Below are positions 1-6,917 of a stretch of 19,237 nucleotides of DNA, in pieces. Source of the DNA: Bryobacterales bacterium (GTDB lineage Bacteria; Acidobacteriota; Terriglobia; Bryobacterales; Bryobacteraceae). The stretch spans positions 1 to 19,237 of the forward strand of contig JAEUQE010000181.1 of the NCBI GenBank assembly GCA_016789785.1. The letters are read 5' to 3'. Numbering within the stretch: position 1 is the first letter of the stretch; the number at the start of each line of letters is the position of its first letter. The notes beneath the pieces were generated by a model. That model saw nothing but the letters and a program-made list of their open reading frames with translations, was not told the origin of the DNA and ran no database searches. Both the position numbers and the translations under genes were made by a program.

Positions 1-1286
1 ACGACGGTTTGGCGCAGGCAGTCACGGAAGCCGAGCGGCGAAGAGACGACGGCCGAGCATCCCTCACTGGAGTCAATGGCGCCATCGTTGTTGATGTCGG
101 CGCCACGTCCGGGCGCGGCGATCGACTGCGTTCCGGCGAAGGTTTGGATCGACAGTAGGCCTCCGGGTCCACCGCCGTGGCCGGCTGCCGAGATCGCGAT
201 GGTGGCCATCCCATCGGCGGCAAAGACGCTCGCCAGCAGCGACGGTCCGCCGAAGCGGCTATCGCCCAGCCCGTGGCCGTAGATCACCACGGGATAGCCT
301 TTCTCTGGCTTCGCACCGGTGGGAAGAAAACTGTGGAAGTGAATCTCGCTGGCGGCGGGTGCGGGCGGCAGCGGCGCGTTGGAGGCGATTGGTTCGATGG
401 TGCGGTTACTCGCCAGGTAGTTGGGCGAGGAGTAAGAGCCGAAATAAATTCCGCGGATTCCTTGCAGGAGGAGTAATGGGAACTGAATCTCGGAGAATTG
501 CTCTCCGCTCGTTCTTACCTGCTGCACCCAGCGAATGGAACGCAATTCGGTGACGCCGAACAGGCTCTGGCCGGGATTGGGAGTCGCGGCGGTGGAGAAA
601 TCGGTCAGACGGTCGCGCGCGCGTTCGAGCCAGGAAGTCGCGCTCATGGTGGTGTAGAGGCTTGCCGCCACCACTCTGCCTTCCACCGTGCTCGCTTTGA
701 GAGCGTCGCCCAGCGCCTTGCAGTAGTCATCGGGCGCGCCGTCGACGCAGGTGGTGAATGCGCCGTCAATCTCCACCGCATCTCCCGCGGTGTCCTTCAC
801 GGCGTCAGTTACTACCAGCAGGTAGCGGCGGGTCTGATCCATGGCGGTGTCGGGCTTGCCGAAGGCGGTGTTGGTCGCGCTGTCGTAAACGATCTGATTG
901 AGGCGGATGATGTCGCCGGGCTTGTGGACACCTCGTTCGTCCATGGTGAGCAAGTCGCGAGCGATGAGGATGACTCCCGCGCGGATGGTGTCCGGGTTGA
1001 TCGCGCCGGAGAAACTGACCCGCACTCGGGCCTGGATGTTGAACCCATCGTAATCGTTGAGGAGGAACGCTTCCTGGCAGGCGTTCGGCTGCGCCGTGCA
1101 ATCCGATGGCTGCGGCATGCGCACGCGGCGCGCCGTTTTGGTGTTGGTGGCGGGCGCCGTGAGGAAGTCCGTGGGAAACGGGCCAATCTCGGGTTTCGAG
1201 GGGTCGAACTTCACGGACACGCCGGCGGCGCTGGCAGGTATCGCCGGAAACACTAACAGCAGGAAAAGAAATGCTTGGTAAATCAT
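1..1286 (-). CDS. Secreted Ig-like/alpha-beta hydrolase, lipase-like (3' partial)
   Basis: The minus frame is open from the ATG at 1286 to the left edge (428 codons, no stop), so the C-terminus is missing. Residues 1-20 form a signal peptide (MIYQAFLFLLLVFPAIPASA). Residues ~25-150 resemble the SbsA/Big-type Ig-like N-terminus of bacterial extracellular lipases, with conserved text such as INPDTIRAGVILI. An alpha/beta-hydrolase core follows: YPVVIYGHGLG at ~332-341 (H338) looks like the oxyanion-hole HG strand, and AAGHGGGP surrounds H370. Residues 397-408 (DINNDGAIDSSE) fit a 12-residue EF-hand calcium loop. The nucleophile elbow (GxSxG) would lie beyond the edge, so esterase activity is inferred. 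The start codon overlaps the permease stop (TAATG), which implies translational coupling. It is probably exported or surface-bound. The family resembles VolA/virulence-factor lipases; a non-catalytic relative cannot be excluded. Confidence 0.75.
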   Translation of the reverse strand, partial: MIYQAFLFLLLVFPAIPASAAGVSVKFDPSKPEIGPFPTDFLTAPATNTKTARRVRMPQPSDCTAQPNACQEAFLLNDYDGFNIQARVRVSFSGAINPDTIRAGVILIARDLLTMDERGVHKPGDIIRLNQIVYDSATNTAFGKPDTAMDQTRRYLLVVTDAVKDTAGDAVEIDGAFTTCVDGAPDDYCKALGDALKASTVEGRVVAASLYTTMSATSWLERARDRLTDFSTAATPNPGQSLFGVTELRSIRWVQQVRTSGEQFSEIQFPLLLLQGIRGIYFGSYSSPNYLASNRTIEPIASNAPLPPAPAASEIHFHSFLPTGAKPEKGYPVVIYGHGLGDSRFGGPSLLASVFAADGMATIAISAAGHGGGPGGLLSIQTFAGTQSIAAPGRGADINNDGAIDSSEGCSAVVSSPLGFRDCLRQTV

Positions 1287-2092
1287 TACAGTACGTCCGC
1301 AAATCCGCGCTTCAGGTGACGGAAGAACAATCCGCCCATGACAAACGCGGTAACGGCGAAAGCCGTCAAAATCGCGAGCTCCTCCAGATTCGGCGGGCGA
1401 TAGGAAAGCAAGCGGTCACGGTAGGCATTCACGACATACGACATGGGGTTGTATCGCATGAGGAAGCGGAGGTTCTCGGGAACAAGTTCTTCGGTGATGA
1501 AGATCGGAGTTACCCAGAACCAAAGAGTCAGGAAGACGTTGACGAACTGGGCCGTATCCCGAAGATAGACCTGTAGACTCGAGACCACCCAGCCGATGCC
1601 GATTCCGAGCAACCCCACCAGGAGCATGTAGACGGGCAGCATGACGGCCATGGCGCTGAGTTGGCCGATCCAGAGGATGGACATCGCAACGACGATGGCC
1701 AGAGCCATGAGGTGGCTGATGAGGGCCGACAGAAAGACGGCGATCGGGATCACCTCGGAGGGGAACACGGTCTTCGTGATCAGGTTGGCCTGTTCCTGCA
1801 GGCAGGTGGACGAGCGTGCGATGGTCTCCTGAAACAGCAGCCAGGGAAGCTGGGCGCAGATCAGGAACATCGTGTAGTTCGTGGTGACGGCGTTGGCCGG
1901 CAGCGGCGCTTTGAGGCAGATCTGGAAGACGAAGGTCCAACTTAGCAACAAAACGAGCGGATGGATCAGACCCCACAGCCATCCCGCCACGGAGCCGACG
2001 AACCGGTTTTCGAAGTCGCGGCGGACGAGTTGGTAGAGGAGGGTCCGTTGCCGGACGATGTTCGACAGGAAGAACTGCCCAGGAAGCCTCAA
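1286..2092 (-). CDS. ABC-2 type polysaccharide/O-antigen export permease (Wzm/TagG/KpsM-like)
   Basis: This 268-residue integral membrane protein has the usual size and layout of Wzm-type permeases. A short amphipathic N-terminus contains YQLVRRDFENRFVGS, the cytoplasmic coupling motif, and is followed by GWLWGLIHPLVLLL. About six membrane spans lie at roughly 35-58, 75-90, 115-140, 145-170, 180-195 and 235-255. YLRDTAQFVNVFLTLWFW and NPMSYVVNAYRD are typical family signatures. Such permeases export lipid-linked glycans with an ATPase (Wzt) that is normally encoded next door; none is visible here. The reading frame begins with TTG at 2092, because an in-frame TAA lies four codons upstream and no earlier start exists. 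The stop overlaps the start of the following hydrolase gene (TAATG). The permease call is firm; the substrate is unknown. Confidence 0.9.
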   Translation of the reverse strand: MRLPGQFFLSNIVRQRTLLYQLVRRDFENRFVGSVAGWLWGLIHPLVLLLSWTFVFQICLKAPLPANAVTTNYTMFLICAQLPWLLFQETIARSSTCLQEQANLITKTVFPSEVIPIAVFLSALISHLMALAIVVAMSILWIGQLSAMAVMLPVYMLLVGLLGIGIGWVVSSLQVYLRDTAQFVNVFLTLWFWVTPIFITEELVPENLRFLMRYNPMSYVVNAYRDRLLSYRPPNLEELAILTAFAVTAFVMGGLFFRHLKRGFADVL

Positions 2093-2165
2093 CTTGCTAG
2101 ATTAGCAAACACGTCCGGGGGCGGGAATGTTGCGCGGAGCCCCGCACCCCGGCGTGATGACGGGA

Positions 2166-4244
2166 TCAGCGGAGCCACACCCACGCCGGGCCCGACTCGC
2201 CGCCTGCTGCAGTCACTCTGACGGGCAGATAGCCCCGGAGCCTGAGATGAGCGGGGAGGCGGACCCGGATTTCGTCGACGCCGGGGATTACCGGGGTAAC
2301 GCCGAGGACTCCGACTGGTTGTTCGGAGAAGGTGACCCTGACCTCGCGCGTGCCGCCCAGTCCGCCGGCCAGAATCGCGAAGTCGCGGAATCCCTCCAGG
2401 GCGTGGAGAGTGCATCCGGTTGCGGCGCACACCATGGTGGGTTGCCGGGAGCCGTCGGCGCCGATGCCGAAGATCAGGCCGAAACTGTTGGGGCGGGCGT
2501 CGGCGGTGAAGATGCCGGGAACTGCCGCCTCAATGCGGATCGGGGCCGAGCCGGGCTTGCGGCCGGGCGGCGCCACGATCACTTCGGCGGGACCAAGAGG
2601 CGTCGAATCGGGCAGGCGGGCATTGATCTGGCCGTCGGAGGCGTAAGCGGTGGCAAGTTCGATCTCCGAGCCGCCTGCGCGCAAGAGCACCTGCGCTGAC
2701 TGGCCGGCGCCCGCGAGATTGAGGCCGAACACGCTGATCCATGAGCCGGGCACCGCGCGGCCATGTACGTAGCCGGCCGAGGTGAGAACGCCCATTGGGA
2801 AGATCGCAGGTTCGATCAGGTCGATTTCCACGGGCGGACTGGTGTTTCCAGCGGCATCCTCCATCACAAGACACAGCCGCTTCACGGCGCCTTTCGGGAT
2901 GAACCAGGGCACCGGGTAAAGGCGGCGGTAGGTGGAGAGGTCGGCACAGGTACTCGATTCGGCCTCGTCCGCCTTTGGGAGGAGGCTGGTGGAGAGGCTC
3001 GCGCCGGGGACGAACGAGAATCCGTTCTCCGACTGGGAGAGGTTGAACCGCGGTGGTCCGGCGGGAGGCGTTGCGTCGACCCGCAGGTGAACCAGGTTTG
3101 CGAAACGTGGCGATTCCCATGTTGAGTCGGGCGTTGGGGAAACGCCAGCGGTGATGCACGCAAAGTAGCGGCCTTCCGGTGCGGGCAGAAGCCCGGAGAG
3201 CCGGCCCGGAACCGGCTCCGGCTGGCTGTAGCCAGACTCTTCGGCGCAATCGCCTGAGCCCTGGGGAAACACCTTGTAGCGGAAGAAACGCATAGAGTCG
3301 CTGGTAATGGTGGTGTTCCAGGAGGCGCCGGGCCGGACCGAAAGACGCTGTTCGAGGACTCGGACCGCAGTGGCGGGAGCGAGGCCGCAGCCCATTGCGG
3401 TGAGTTGGAACACACCGGCGTCGAAGCATGCTGCCGCAGGGAAGGCCGGGGTCGCATAGCTCGAATTGCGAACCCATGTGCTCGCCGCGCCGCGCAACTC
3501 GCATGGGTCGTTGCGACCGCACAGTTCGTCGGAGCCGGGCTCCAGGTTCCCAACGTTCGTGGTTCCGATGATGCCCGTCACCATCCCGGTGGCGCGGACG
3601 ATCAGCGGCGAGCCTGACGCCCCGCCCGAGATGTCGGAGCAATCGATGCGGATCTGGCCCCGCCAGAACCATCGCCATTCGAGCACGTCGGCCATGCCGC
3701 TGGTTTCACACAGGCCAGTGCGCAGGACTCGCTCCTCAATCGGGACGTTGCCTGTCGGGATGCCCGCCCATTCAACGGCGGTAGCCGGCTGTGGCACACT
3801 GCGCGCAAGCACCAGGGGCACGATGCCGGCAGTTTCGAGGGCGCCGAGGGTGGAGTCGAGTTCGAGGATGGCGAGATCGATGCCCCTCATCGTCGAGTAG
3901 ACGATGCGGCGGGAGCGGACCTGGAGGGGCGCCACGGCCGCCTTGTTGAGCAGCCCGAATTGCACGGTGCGCGAGGTGTCGGCACGATCGACGATCACGT
4001 CGTTGGCGCCGAGGTCGATGCAGTGTCCCGAGGTCATGACGTAGGCGGGAGAGGCGGCCTGGGCGCCCTGGGGCTTGATCAGGAAGACTGTGCAATTGGA
4101 GATGCGGCCGACGGCGGAGAATCGGACCGCTTCGGCGGAGCCAGGCTCGACCAGGACGGTGGCGCCCCAGGGCGGAGTGGCTGCGGCAACCAGGGAACAG
4201 GAGAAGGCGGCGACACGCAGAAGATGAAGCACTTCCTTCATCAT
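2166..4244 (-). CDS. Secreted trypsin-like serine protease with C-terminal TIGR03437-type domain
   Basis: I chose the ATG at 4244 because it places a clean signal peptide (MMKEVLHLLRVAAFSCSLVAA) at the N-terminus. A GTG at 4298 would add 18 residues and is the alternative. The chymotrypsin-fold triad is visible in order: H74 in MTSGHCIDL, D123 in RGIDLAILELD and S210 in GGASGSPL, the last being a variant of GDSGGP. Many cysteines (SNCT, SGHC, GLCETS, IDCSD, DELCGRNDPCEL) suggest an extracytoplasmic, disulfide-bonded enzyme. The middle portion (~290-470) is unassigned beta-rich sequence. The last ~200 residues start around RAVPGSWISVFGLNLAG and match my memory of TIGR03437, an Ig/TIG-like domain expanded in Solibacter. 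At ~692 residues it is far longer than a bare protease. It lies 73 bp upstream of the permease on the same strand. Substrate unknown. Confidence 0.87.
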   Translation of the reverse strand: MMKEVLHLLRVAAFSCSLVAAATPPWGATVLVEPGSAEAVRFSAVGRISNCTVFLIKPQGAQAASPAYVMTSGHCIDLGANDVIVDRADTSRTVQFGLLNKAAVAPLQVRSRRIVYSTMRGIDLAILELDSTLGALETAGIVPLVLARSVPQPATAVEWAGIPTGNVPIEERVLRTGLCETSGMADVLEWRWFWRGQIRIDCSDISGGASGSPLIVRATGMVTGIIGTTNVGNLEPGSDELCGRNDPCELRGAASTWVRNSSYATPAFPAAACFDAGVFQLTAMGCGLAPATAVRVLEQRLSVRPGASWNTTITSDSMRFFRYKVFPQGSGDCAEESGYSQPEPVPGRLSGLLPAPEGRYFACITAGVSPTPDSTWESPRFANLVHLRVDATPPAGPPRFNLSQSENGFSFVPGASLSTSLLPKADEAESSTCADLSTYRRLYPVPWFIPKGAVKRLCLVMEDAAGNTSPPVEIDLIEPAIFPMGVLTSAGYVHGRAVPGSWISVFGLNLAGAGQSAQVLLRAGGSEIELATAYASDGQINARLPDSTPLGPAEVIVAPPGRKPGSAPIRIEAAVPGIFTADARPNSFGLIFGIGADGSRQPTMVCAATGCTLHALEGFRDFAILAGGLGGTREVRVTFSEQPVGVLGVTPVIPGVDEIRVRLPAHLRLRGYLPVRVTAAGGESGPAWVWLR

Positions 4245-4340
4245 GCGACGGACGCCGGCCCGAGGCAATACAGGCCACAGGGGCGCAATGCTCCTCACCT
4301 AGCGGCGCGCGACGTTGCGCGTTGTAGACTCGCGACCCGG

Positions 4341-4856
4341 CTACAGGTGGATAGCCTTCCGAAGGTCCTTCAGCAGCAACAGCAACTGGTACGGGTCAAC
4401 CGGAGATTCCTCGAAGTCAAAGTGCTGGTAGAAGCGCCTTGCTGCATCGTCGATGGCGTGAACGAGGACCGCCCGGACGCCCACGATGCCGGCGGCTTCT
4501 TCAATCCGGGACAGCGCATCGAATAGGAGCGCCTTACCGCGTCCCTTTCCCTGCTGCGATCGATCCACAGCCAATCTGGCGAGCAGCACAACGCCAATGG
4601 GATGATTCGCCAGGCCCTTCGCGATCCGTTGCGGGCTTTCGTGTTTGTGAACCGAACCGGCCGTCAGGGCGTAGTAGCCGATGACGCGATTCCCAGCGAG
4701 AGCCACATAGGTCTTGGCTGACTCCGCCTGCTGGTTCGTCCACGCGAACTTCCGGAGCCAATCATTGAGGGTTCCATTGGCGCAATCGAACATGCTCAGA
4801 TTGTGATCTCGACTGAGCTTGTCGATCACGAACTCGGGTTCCGCCACGGCGCTCAT
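4341..4856 (-). CDS. GNAT-family acetyltransferase toxin (TacT-like) of a type II TA pair
   Basis: This 171-residue GNAT-fold enzyme opens with a TacT-like N-terminus (FVIDKLSRDHNLSMFDC...LNDWLRKFA). The acetyl-CoA pyrophosphate-binding loop is QQGKGRGKAL at 101-110, following the strand VVLLARLAVD. The family's catalytic tyrosine fits Y143 in RRFYQHFDF; the usual GF after this tyrosine reads DF here. In characterised TacT, AtaT and KacT toxins this fold acetylates the aminoacyl group of charged tRNA and blocks translation; that function is inferred here from family and context. The start codon overlaps the stop of the DUF1778 gene by 4 nt (ATGA), so the toxin is translated after its antitoxin. 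No good ribosome binding site precedes it, which fits coupling. All core GNAT elements are present and the gene looks intact. Confidence 0.9.
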   Translation of the reverse strand: MSAVAEPEFVIDKLSRDHNLSMFDCANGTLNDWLRKFAWTNQQAESAKTYVALAGNRVIGYYALTAGSVHKHESPQRIAKGLANHPIGVVLLARLAVDRSQQGKGRGKALLFDALSRIEEAAGIVGVRAVLVHAIDDAARRFYQHFDFEESPVDPYQLLLLLKDLRKAIHL

Positions 4857-5146
4857 GACCGCCGCTTCGCTACATGGTCCTCCCGGAACAGTTTGCGGAG
4901 ACGCGGCTTTTCCCTAGCGGGGCGATCCAACGCTGCCATGAATGCCTTCCATTGCTTGTCGTCTAGTACGAACCGCGTTTGGTCCGCGAGCGACTGCTCC
5001 GCTCGTTCGCGGGCGCTCCGCAGGATGAACTCGGTAACGCTGACGCCTTGTCGATCCGCCGCTACTTTGATCAGTTCTTCCTCAGCCGCGGTTGCGCGAA
5101 GTTGAAACCGGCGGTCGCGTTGTTGTTCACGTGTGGAAATAGCCAT
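4853..5146 (-). CDS. DUF1778 ribbon-helix-helix antitoxin (TacA-like)
   Basis: This 97-residue protein has the DUF1778 layout. An N-terminal RHH DNA-binding half is seen in DRRFQLRATAAEEELIKVAA and GVSVTEFILRSARERAEQ, followed by a toxin-binding tail with FVLDDKQWKAFMAALDRP, the usual F-L-x-x-x-x-W-x-x-F-x-x-x-L-D-x-P signature. I chose ATG 5146 because homologues start just before the RHH strand and AAGG lies 6 nt upstream. The frame is open much further upstream, but that extension looks unlike protein. It overlaps the GNAT gene by 4 nt. In the family the antitoxin neutralises the toxin and, with it, represses its own promoter. The upstream region carries repeats that could be that operator. 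Confidence 0.9.
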   Translation of the reverse strand: MAISTREQQRDRRFQLRATAAEEELIKVAADRQGVSVTEFILRSARERAEQSLADQTRFVLDDKQWKAFMAALDRPAREKPRLRKLFREDHVAKRRS

Positions 5147-5161
5147 GCAATGCCTTGATCC

Positions 5162-5167
5162 ATTGTA
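5162..5167 (-). promoter_or_regulatory. Possible -10 element of the TA operon
   Basis: On the minus strand this reads TACAAT, a 5/6 match to the sigma-70 -10 box, 15 nt before the antitoxin ATG at 5146. With a 17-nt spacer the -35 position reads TTATTT, which is weak. If correct, transcription would start around 5155, giving a very short leader containing the AAGG ribosome binding site. The element lies just downstream of the repeats at 5170-5207, so bound repressor could occlude it. Confidence 0.35.
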
Positions 5168-5169
5168 CT

Positions 5170-5207
5170 GCCAACGTACTTCCGAAATAAACGGCAACGT
5201 ACTTTCG
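5170..5207. promoter_or_regulatory. Two direct repeats, candidate TA operator
   Basis: GCCAACGTACTTCCG (5170-5184) and GGCAACGTACTTTCG (5193-5207) match at 13 of 15 positions, with starts 23 nt apart, about two helical turns. A further GTAC occurs at 5165-5168. Each copy is centred on the palindromic tetramer GTAC. Position immediately upstream of a DUF1778 antitoxin, a family that autoregulates through RHH binding, makes an operator the likeliest role. A separate perfect inverted repeat, CGTCA-CC-TGACG, lies next to it at 5206-5217. Confidence 0.5.
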
Positions 5208-5326
5208 TCACCTGACGGAACCCAAAATCGACCGGTTGCTTCCGCTGCTGGAAACGTCCGGCTCGACCGCACAAGAAGCACCAAGCCGAAGTCGGCTTGG
5301 CGAGGTCGTCCAGATCCAGGGTTTGC

Positions 5327-5696
5327 GAAAGTGACGCGCTCAATCGGAACGCCATACTGTTGGCGACCGCGTGCGTGGCCCTGTTTATCTTGCTTGACCG
5401 GGCGCTGACCCAGCCTGGCCAAACTATGGCGCGCTGATTACGTTCAGCGAGTGTACGCCAACGCCGTGAACGGAGCGCAGTGGGCGCCGGTGGTTGCCGC
5501 TGCAACCTATCCGTCCGCAGTACTGGAGTCCGGACTGCTGTTCGTCTTTAACATCTTGGTCCTGGCCGCCGCCATCCTGATCATTGGCTTGTTGATGCGC
5601 AATGGAGTATTCCGTAAGAGTGCAGCGTACTTGGGCATGTTCACCGGTATCCTCGGGGTTGTTTCGGTGGTCAACCGAGACGGGGCCACTCAGTAG
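5327..5696 (+). pseudogene. Frame-broken DUF4386-like membrane protein remnant
   Basis: Three plus-strand frames in succession read as one membrane protein. Frame one gives SDALNRNAILLATACVALF and ILLDRALTQPG up to ~5415. Frame two gives PNYGALITFSE at ~5419-5450. Frame three gives VYANAVNGAQWAPVVAAATY and then two hydrophobic spans (LLFVFNILVLAAAILIIGLL, AAYLGMFTGILGVVSVV) from 5451 to a TAG at 5694. The pieces join in the order expected for small DUF4386-type proteins, where YAxAxxxAQxAxxVAAA separates the spans. Both shifts go the same way. No start codon fits the N-terminus, and the C-terminus stops early at the convergent oxidoreductase gene. The 5451-5696 part could be translated alone from GTG 5451, but I consider decay, or sequencing error at the two junctions, more likely. 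Function unknown even in intact relatives. Confidence 0.55.
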
Positions 5697-6349
5697 CCGA
5701 AGCGTTCTTCCTTCCAGGGGTCGCCATGCATGTGATAGCCGTTGCGCTCCCAGAACCCGGCTTTGTCCTTGGCCAGGAACTCGACGCCCGCCACCCATTT
5801 CGCACTCTTCCAGGCGTAAAGTTGCGGCACGATGAGACGCGCGGGACCGCCATGCTCCAGCGTCAGGGGCTCGCCGTCATGCGTCAGGGCGACCAGTGCA
5901 TCGTCCGCGAGAAAATTCTCCACGGGCAGATTGGTCGTCCAGCCGTGATCGTAGCCATAGGCGAGCACGTAGCGGCAGTCCGGCTTCAACCCGCCGGCGA
6001 GTTCGACCAGTTTCCGGGTGGAAACGCCTTCCCACAGGTTTCCGATGCGTGACCAGCGGGTGACACAGTGGAAATCGGCGAACACCTTCACACGAGGCAG
6101 CTTGCAGAAGTCATCCCAGGAAAGATTCACCTCCTGGTTCACGAGGCCGACCATCTGGAATCGCCACTTGGCGACGTCGATGCGCGGGGAGCCGCTGGCG
6201 TCCAGTACTGGCCACTTTTTCGTACGCGATTGGCCCGGAGGCACCCGGTTCGCGCGGTATGTGTCAGGACTGACGATCACCCCGGCCTCCTGGCCGTCGG
6301 GTGTTCTCAGTGCATCTTCCTGCAGCTTGCTCTCTTCCAGATCGAACAT
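5690..6349 (-). CDS. Sulfite oxidase-like molybdopterin-dependent oxidoreductase (cytoplasmic type)
   Basis: This 219-residue protein covers the molybdopterin-binding (SUOX) domain. The molybdenum-ligating cysteine fits C95 in ADFHCVTRWS. Other family signatures are VNLSWDDFCKLP (~74-85), GNLWEGV, YGYDHGWTTNLP and GGPARLIVPQLYAWKSAKWV near the C-terminus. Unlike YedY/MsrP it has no Tat signal, so it probably acts in the cytoplasm, as do many stand-alone SUOX-domain proteins of unknown substrate. The ATG at 6349 abuts the TGA of the TPR gene (TGAATG) and is preceded by AAGGAAG (6356-6362, about 8 nt upstream), so the two genes are very likely one operon. Its tail overlaps the remnant gene on the other strand by 7 nt. 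I see no heme- or dimerisation-domain extension. Confidence 0.88.
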   Translation of the reverse strand: MFDLEESKLQEDALRTPDGQEAGVIVSPDTYRANRVPPGQSRTKKWPVLDASGSPRIDVAKWRFQMVGLVNQEVNLSWDDFCKLPRVKVFADFHCVTRWSRIGNLWEGVSTRKLVELAGGLKPDCRYVLAYGYDHGWTTNLPVENFLADDALVALTHDGEPLTLEHGGPARLIVPQLYAWKSAKWVAGVEFLAKDKAGFWERNGYHMHGDPWKEERFGY

Positions 6350-6826
6350 TCAGATCTTCCTTCTTTTCAATTCCAACTCGATTTCACGAACTTCCTTCGG
6401 CTGCTCTTTGTTGACCTTGGCGTGCTGCAACTCGCGTTTGCAGGCTTCGTGCTTGCCGGCGAGCAACGCCACTTTGGAAAAGAACAGGCACTTGTAGGGG
6501 TTGCCGTTGGGGGCATCGTGCGCCCGGTCCGCCTCTTCAAACGCACCAATCACGTTGCCGAGGTTGAGGAGCGCGTAGGCTGTCATCACTCGCAGCGAAG
6601 AGTTCGCCGGGAATTGGCGGTTGAGCTCTTCCAGACGCGAAAGCGCCTCTTTGTGACTGCCTTGCTTCAGCAGACCGATGATTTCGTCCACCTGTCCACG
6701 GTCGGAATCGGGCAGCAGACGGAAGGCCTCCTGGAGACGGTCGAAGCGGAGGTCGAAGTTGACCGCATCCACCGGACGGGCCGGCAGCAGGCAAAGCAGG
6801 GCGAGGGTGAGTATTCCTTTTTTCAT
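6350..6826 (-). CDS. Small secreted TPR-like protein
   Basis: This 158-residue protein begins with a signal peptide (MKKGILTLALLCLLPARPVDA), which fixes the start at 6826; the frame is open further upstream but that part is low-complexity and unlikely to be translated. The mature part is helical, with two or three TPR-like units: IIGLLKQGSHKEALSRLEEL (~63-82), LRVMTAYALLNLGNVIGAFE and CLFFSKVALLAGKHEACKRE. The C-terminus is highly charged (EIELELKRRKI). The gene directly precedes the molybdopterin oxidoreductase (TGA and ATG adjacent). TPR proteins mediate protein contacts; no partner can be named. An exported TPR protein with a cytoplasmic enzyme is an uncertain functional pairing. Confidence 0.8.
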   Translation of the reverse strand: MKKGILTLALLCLLPARPVDAVNFDLRFDRLQEAFRLLPDSDRGQVDEIIGLLKQGSHKEALSRLEELNRQFPANSSLRVMTAYALLNLGNVIGAFEEADRAHDAPNGNPYKCLFFSKVALLAGKHEACKRELQHAKVNKEQPKEVREIELELKRRKI

Positions 6827-6874
6827 CTGCGAAGGATACGTATTAGGGATGCCGTTCAGATTCCCGCGGTTGCA

Positions 6875-6904
6875 TTGAGAGTTTTTCCGGCTTGCCCCTA
6901 CTAA
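6875..6904 (+). promoter_or_regulatory. Possible promoter of the 6918-8053 operon
   Basis: TTGAGA (6875-6880, 5/6 match to -35) is followed after 18 nt by TACTAA (6899-6904, weak -10) in the 91-bp gap between divergent genes. A start near 6911 would give a leader of only a few bases before ATG 6918, for which no Shine-Dalgarno sequence is visible. Confidence 0.3.
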
Positions 6905-6917
6905 ATCTATATTGCAC

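Noticed and set aside
498..1256. A 252-codon open frame on the plus strand
   Set aside because: Antisense to the secreted hydrolase, whose minus frame has a signal peptide, hydrolase motifs and an EF-hand loop.
5191..5334. A short plus-strand frame (TEPKIDRLLPLLETSG...) ending just where the broken membrane gene begins
   Set aside because: It has no start codon and no family I recognise, and it covers the TA operator region. It could be the tail of a lost gene, but evidence is too thin.
4853..5422. A 189-codon version of the antitoxin starting at 5422
   Set aside because: The extra 92 codons cross the promoter/operator region and the membrane-gene remnant and look unlike protein; DUF1778 antitoxins are about 90-100 residues.
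6068..6904. A 278-codon open frame on the plus strand
   Set aside because: Covers two minus-strand genes (oxidoreductase and TPR) with strong family motifs; the plus translation has none.
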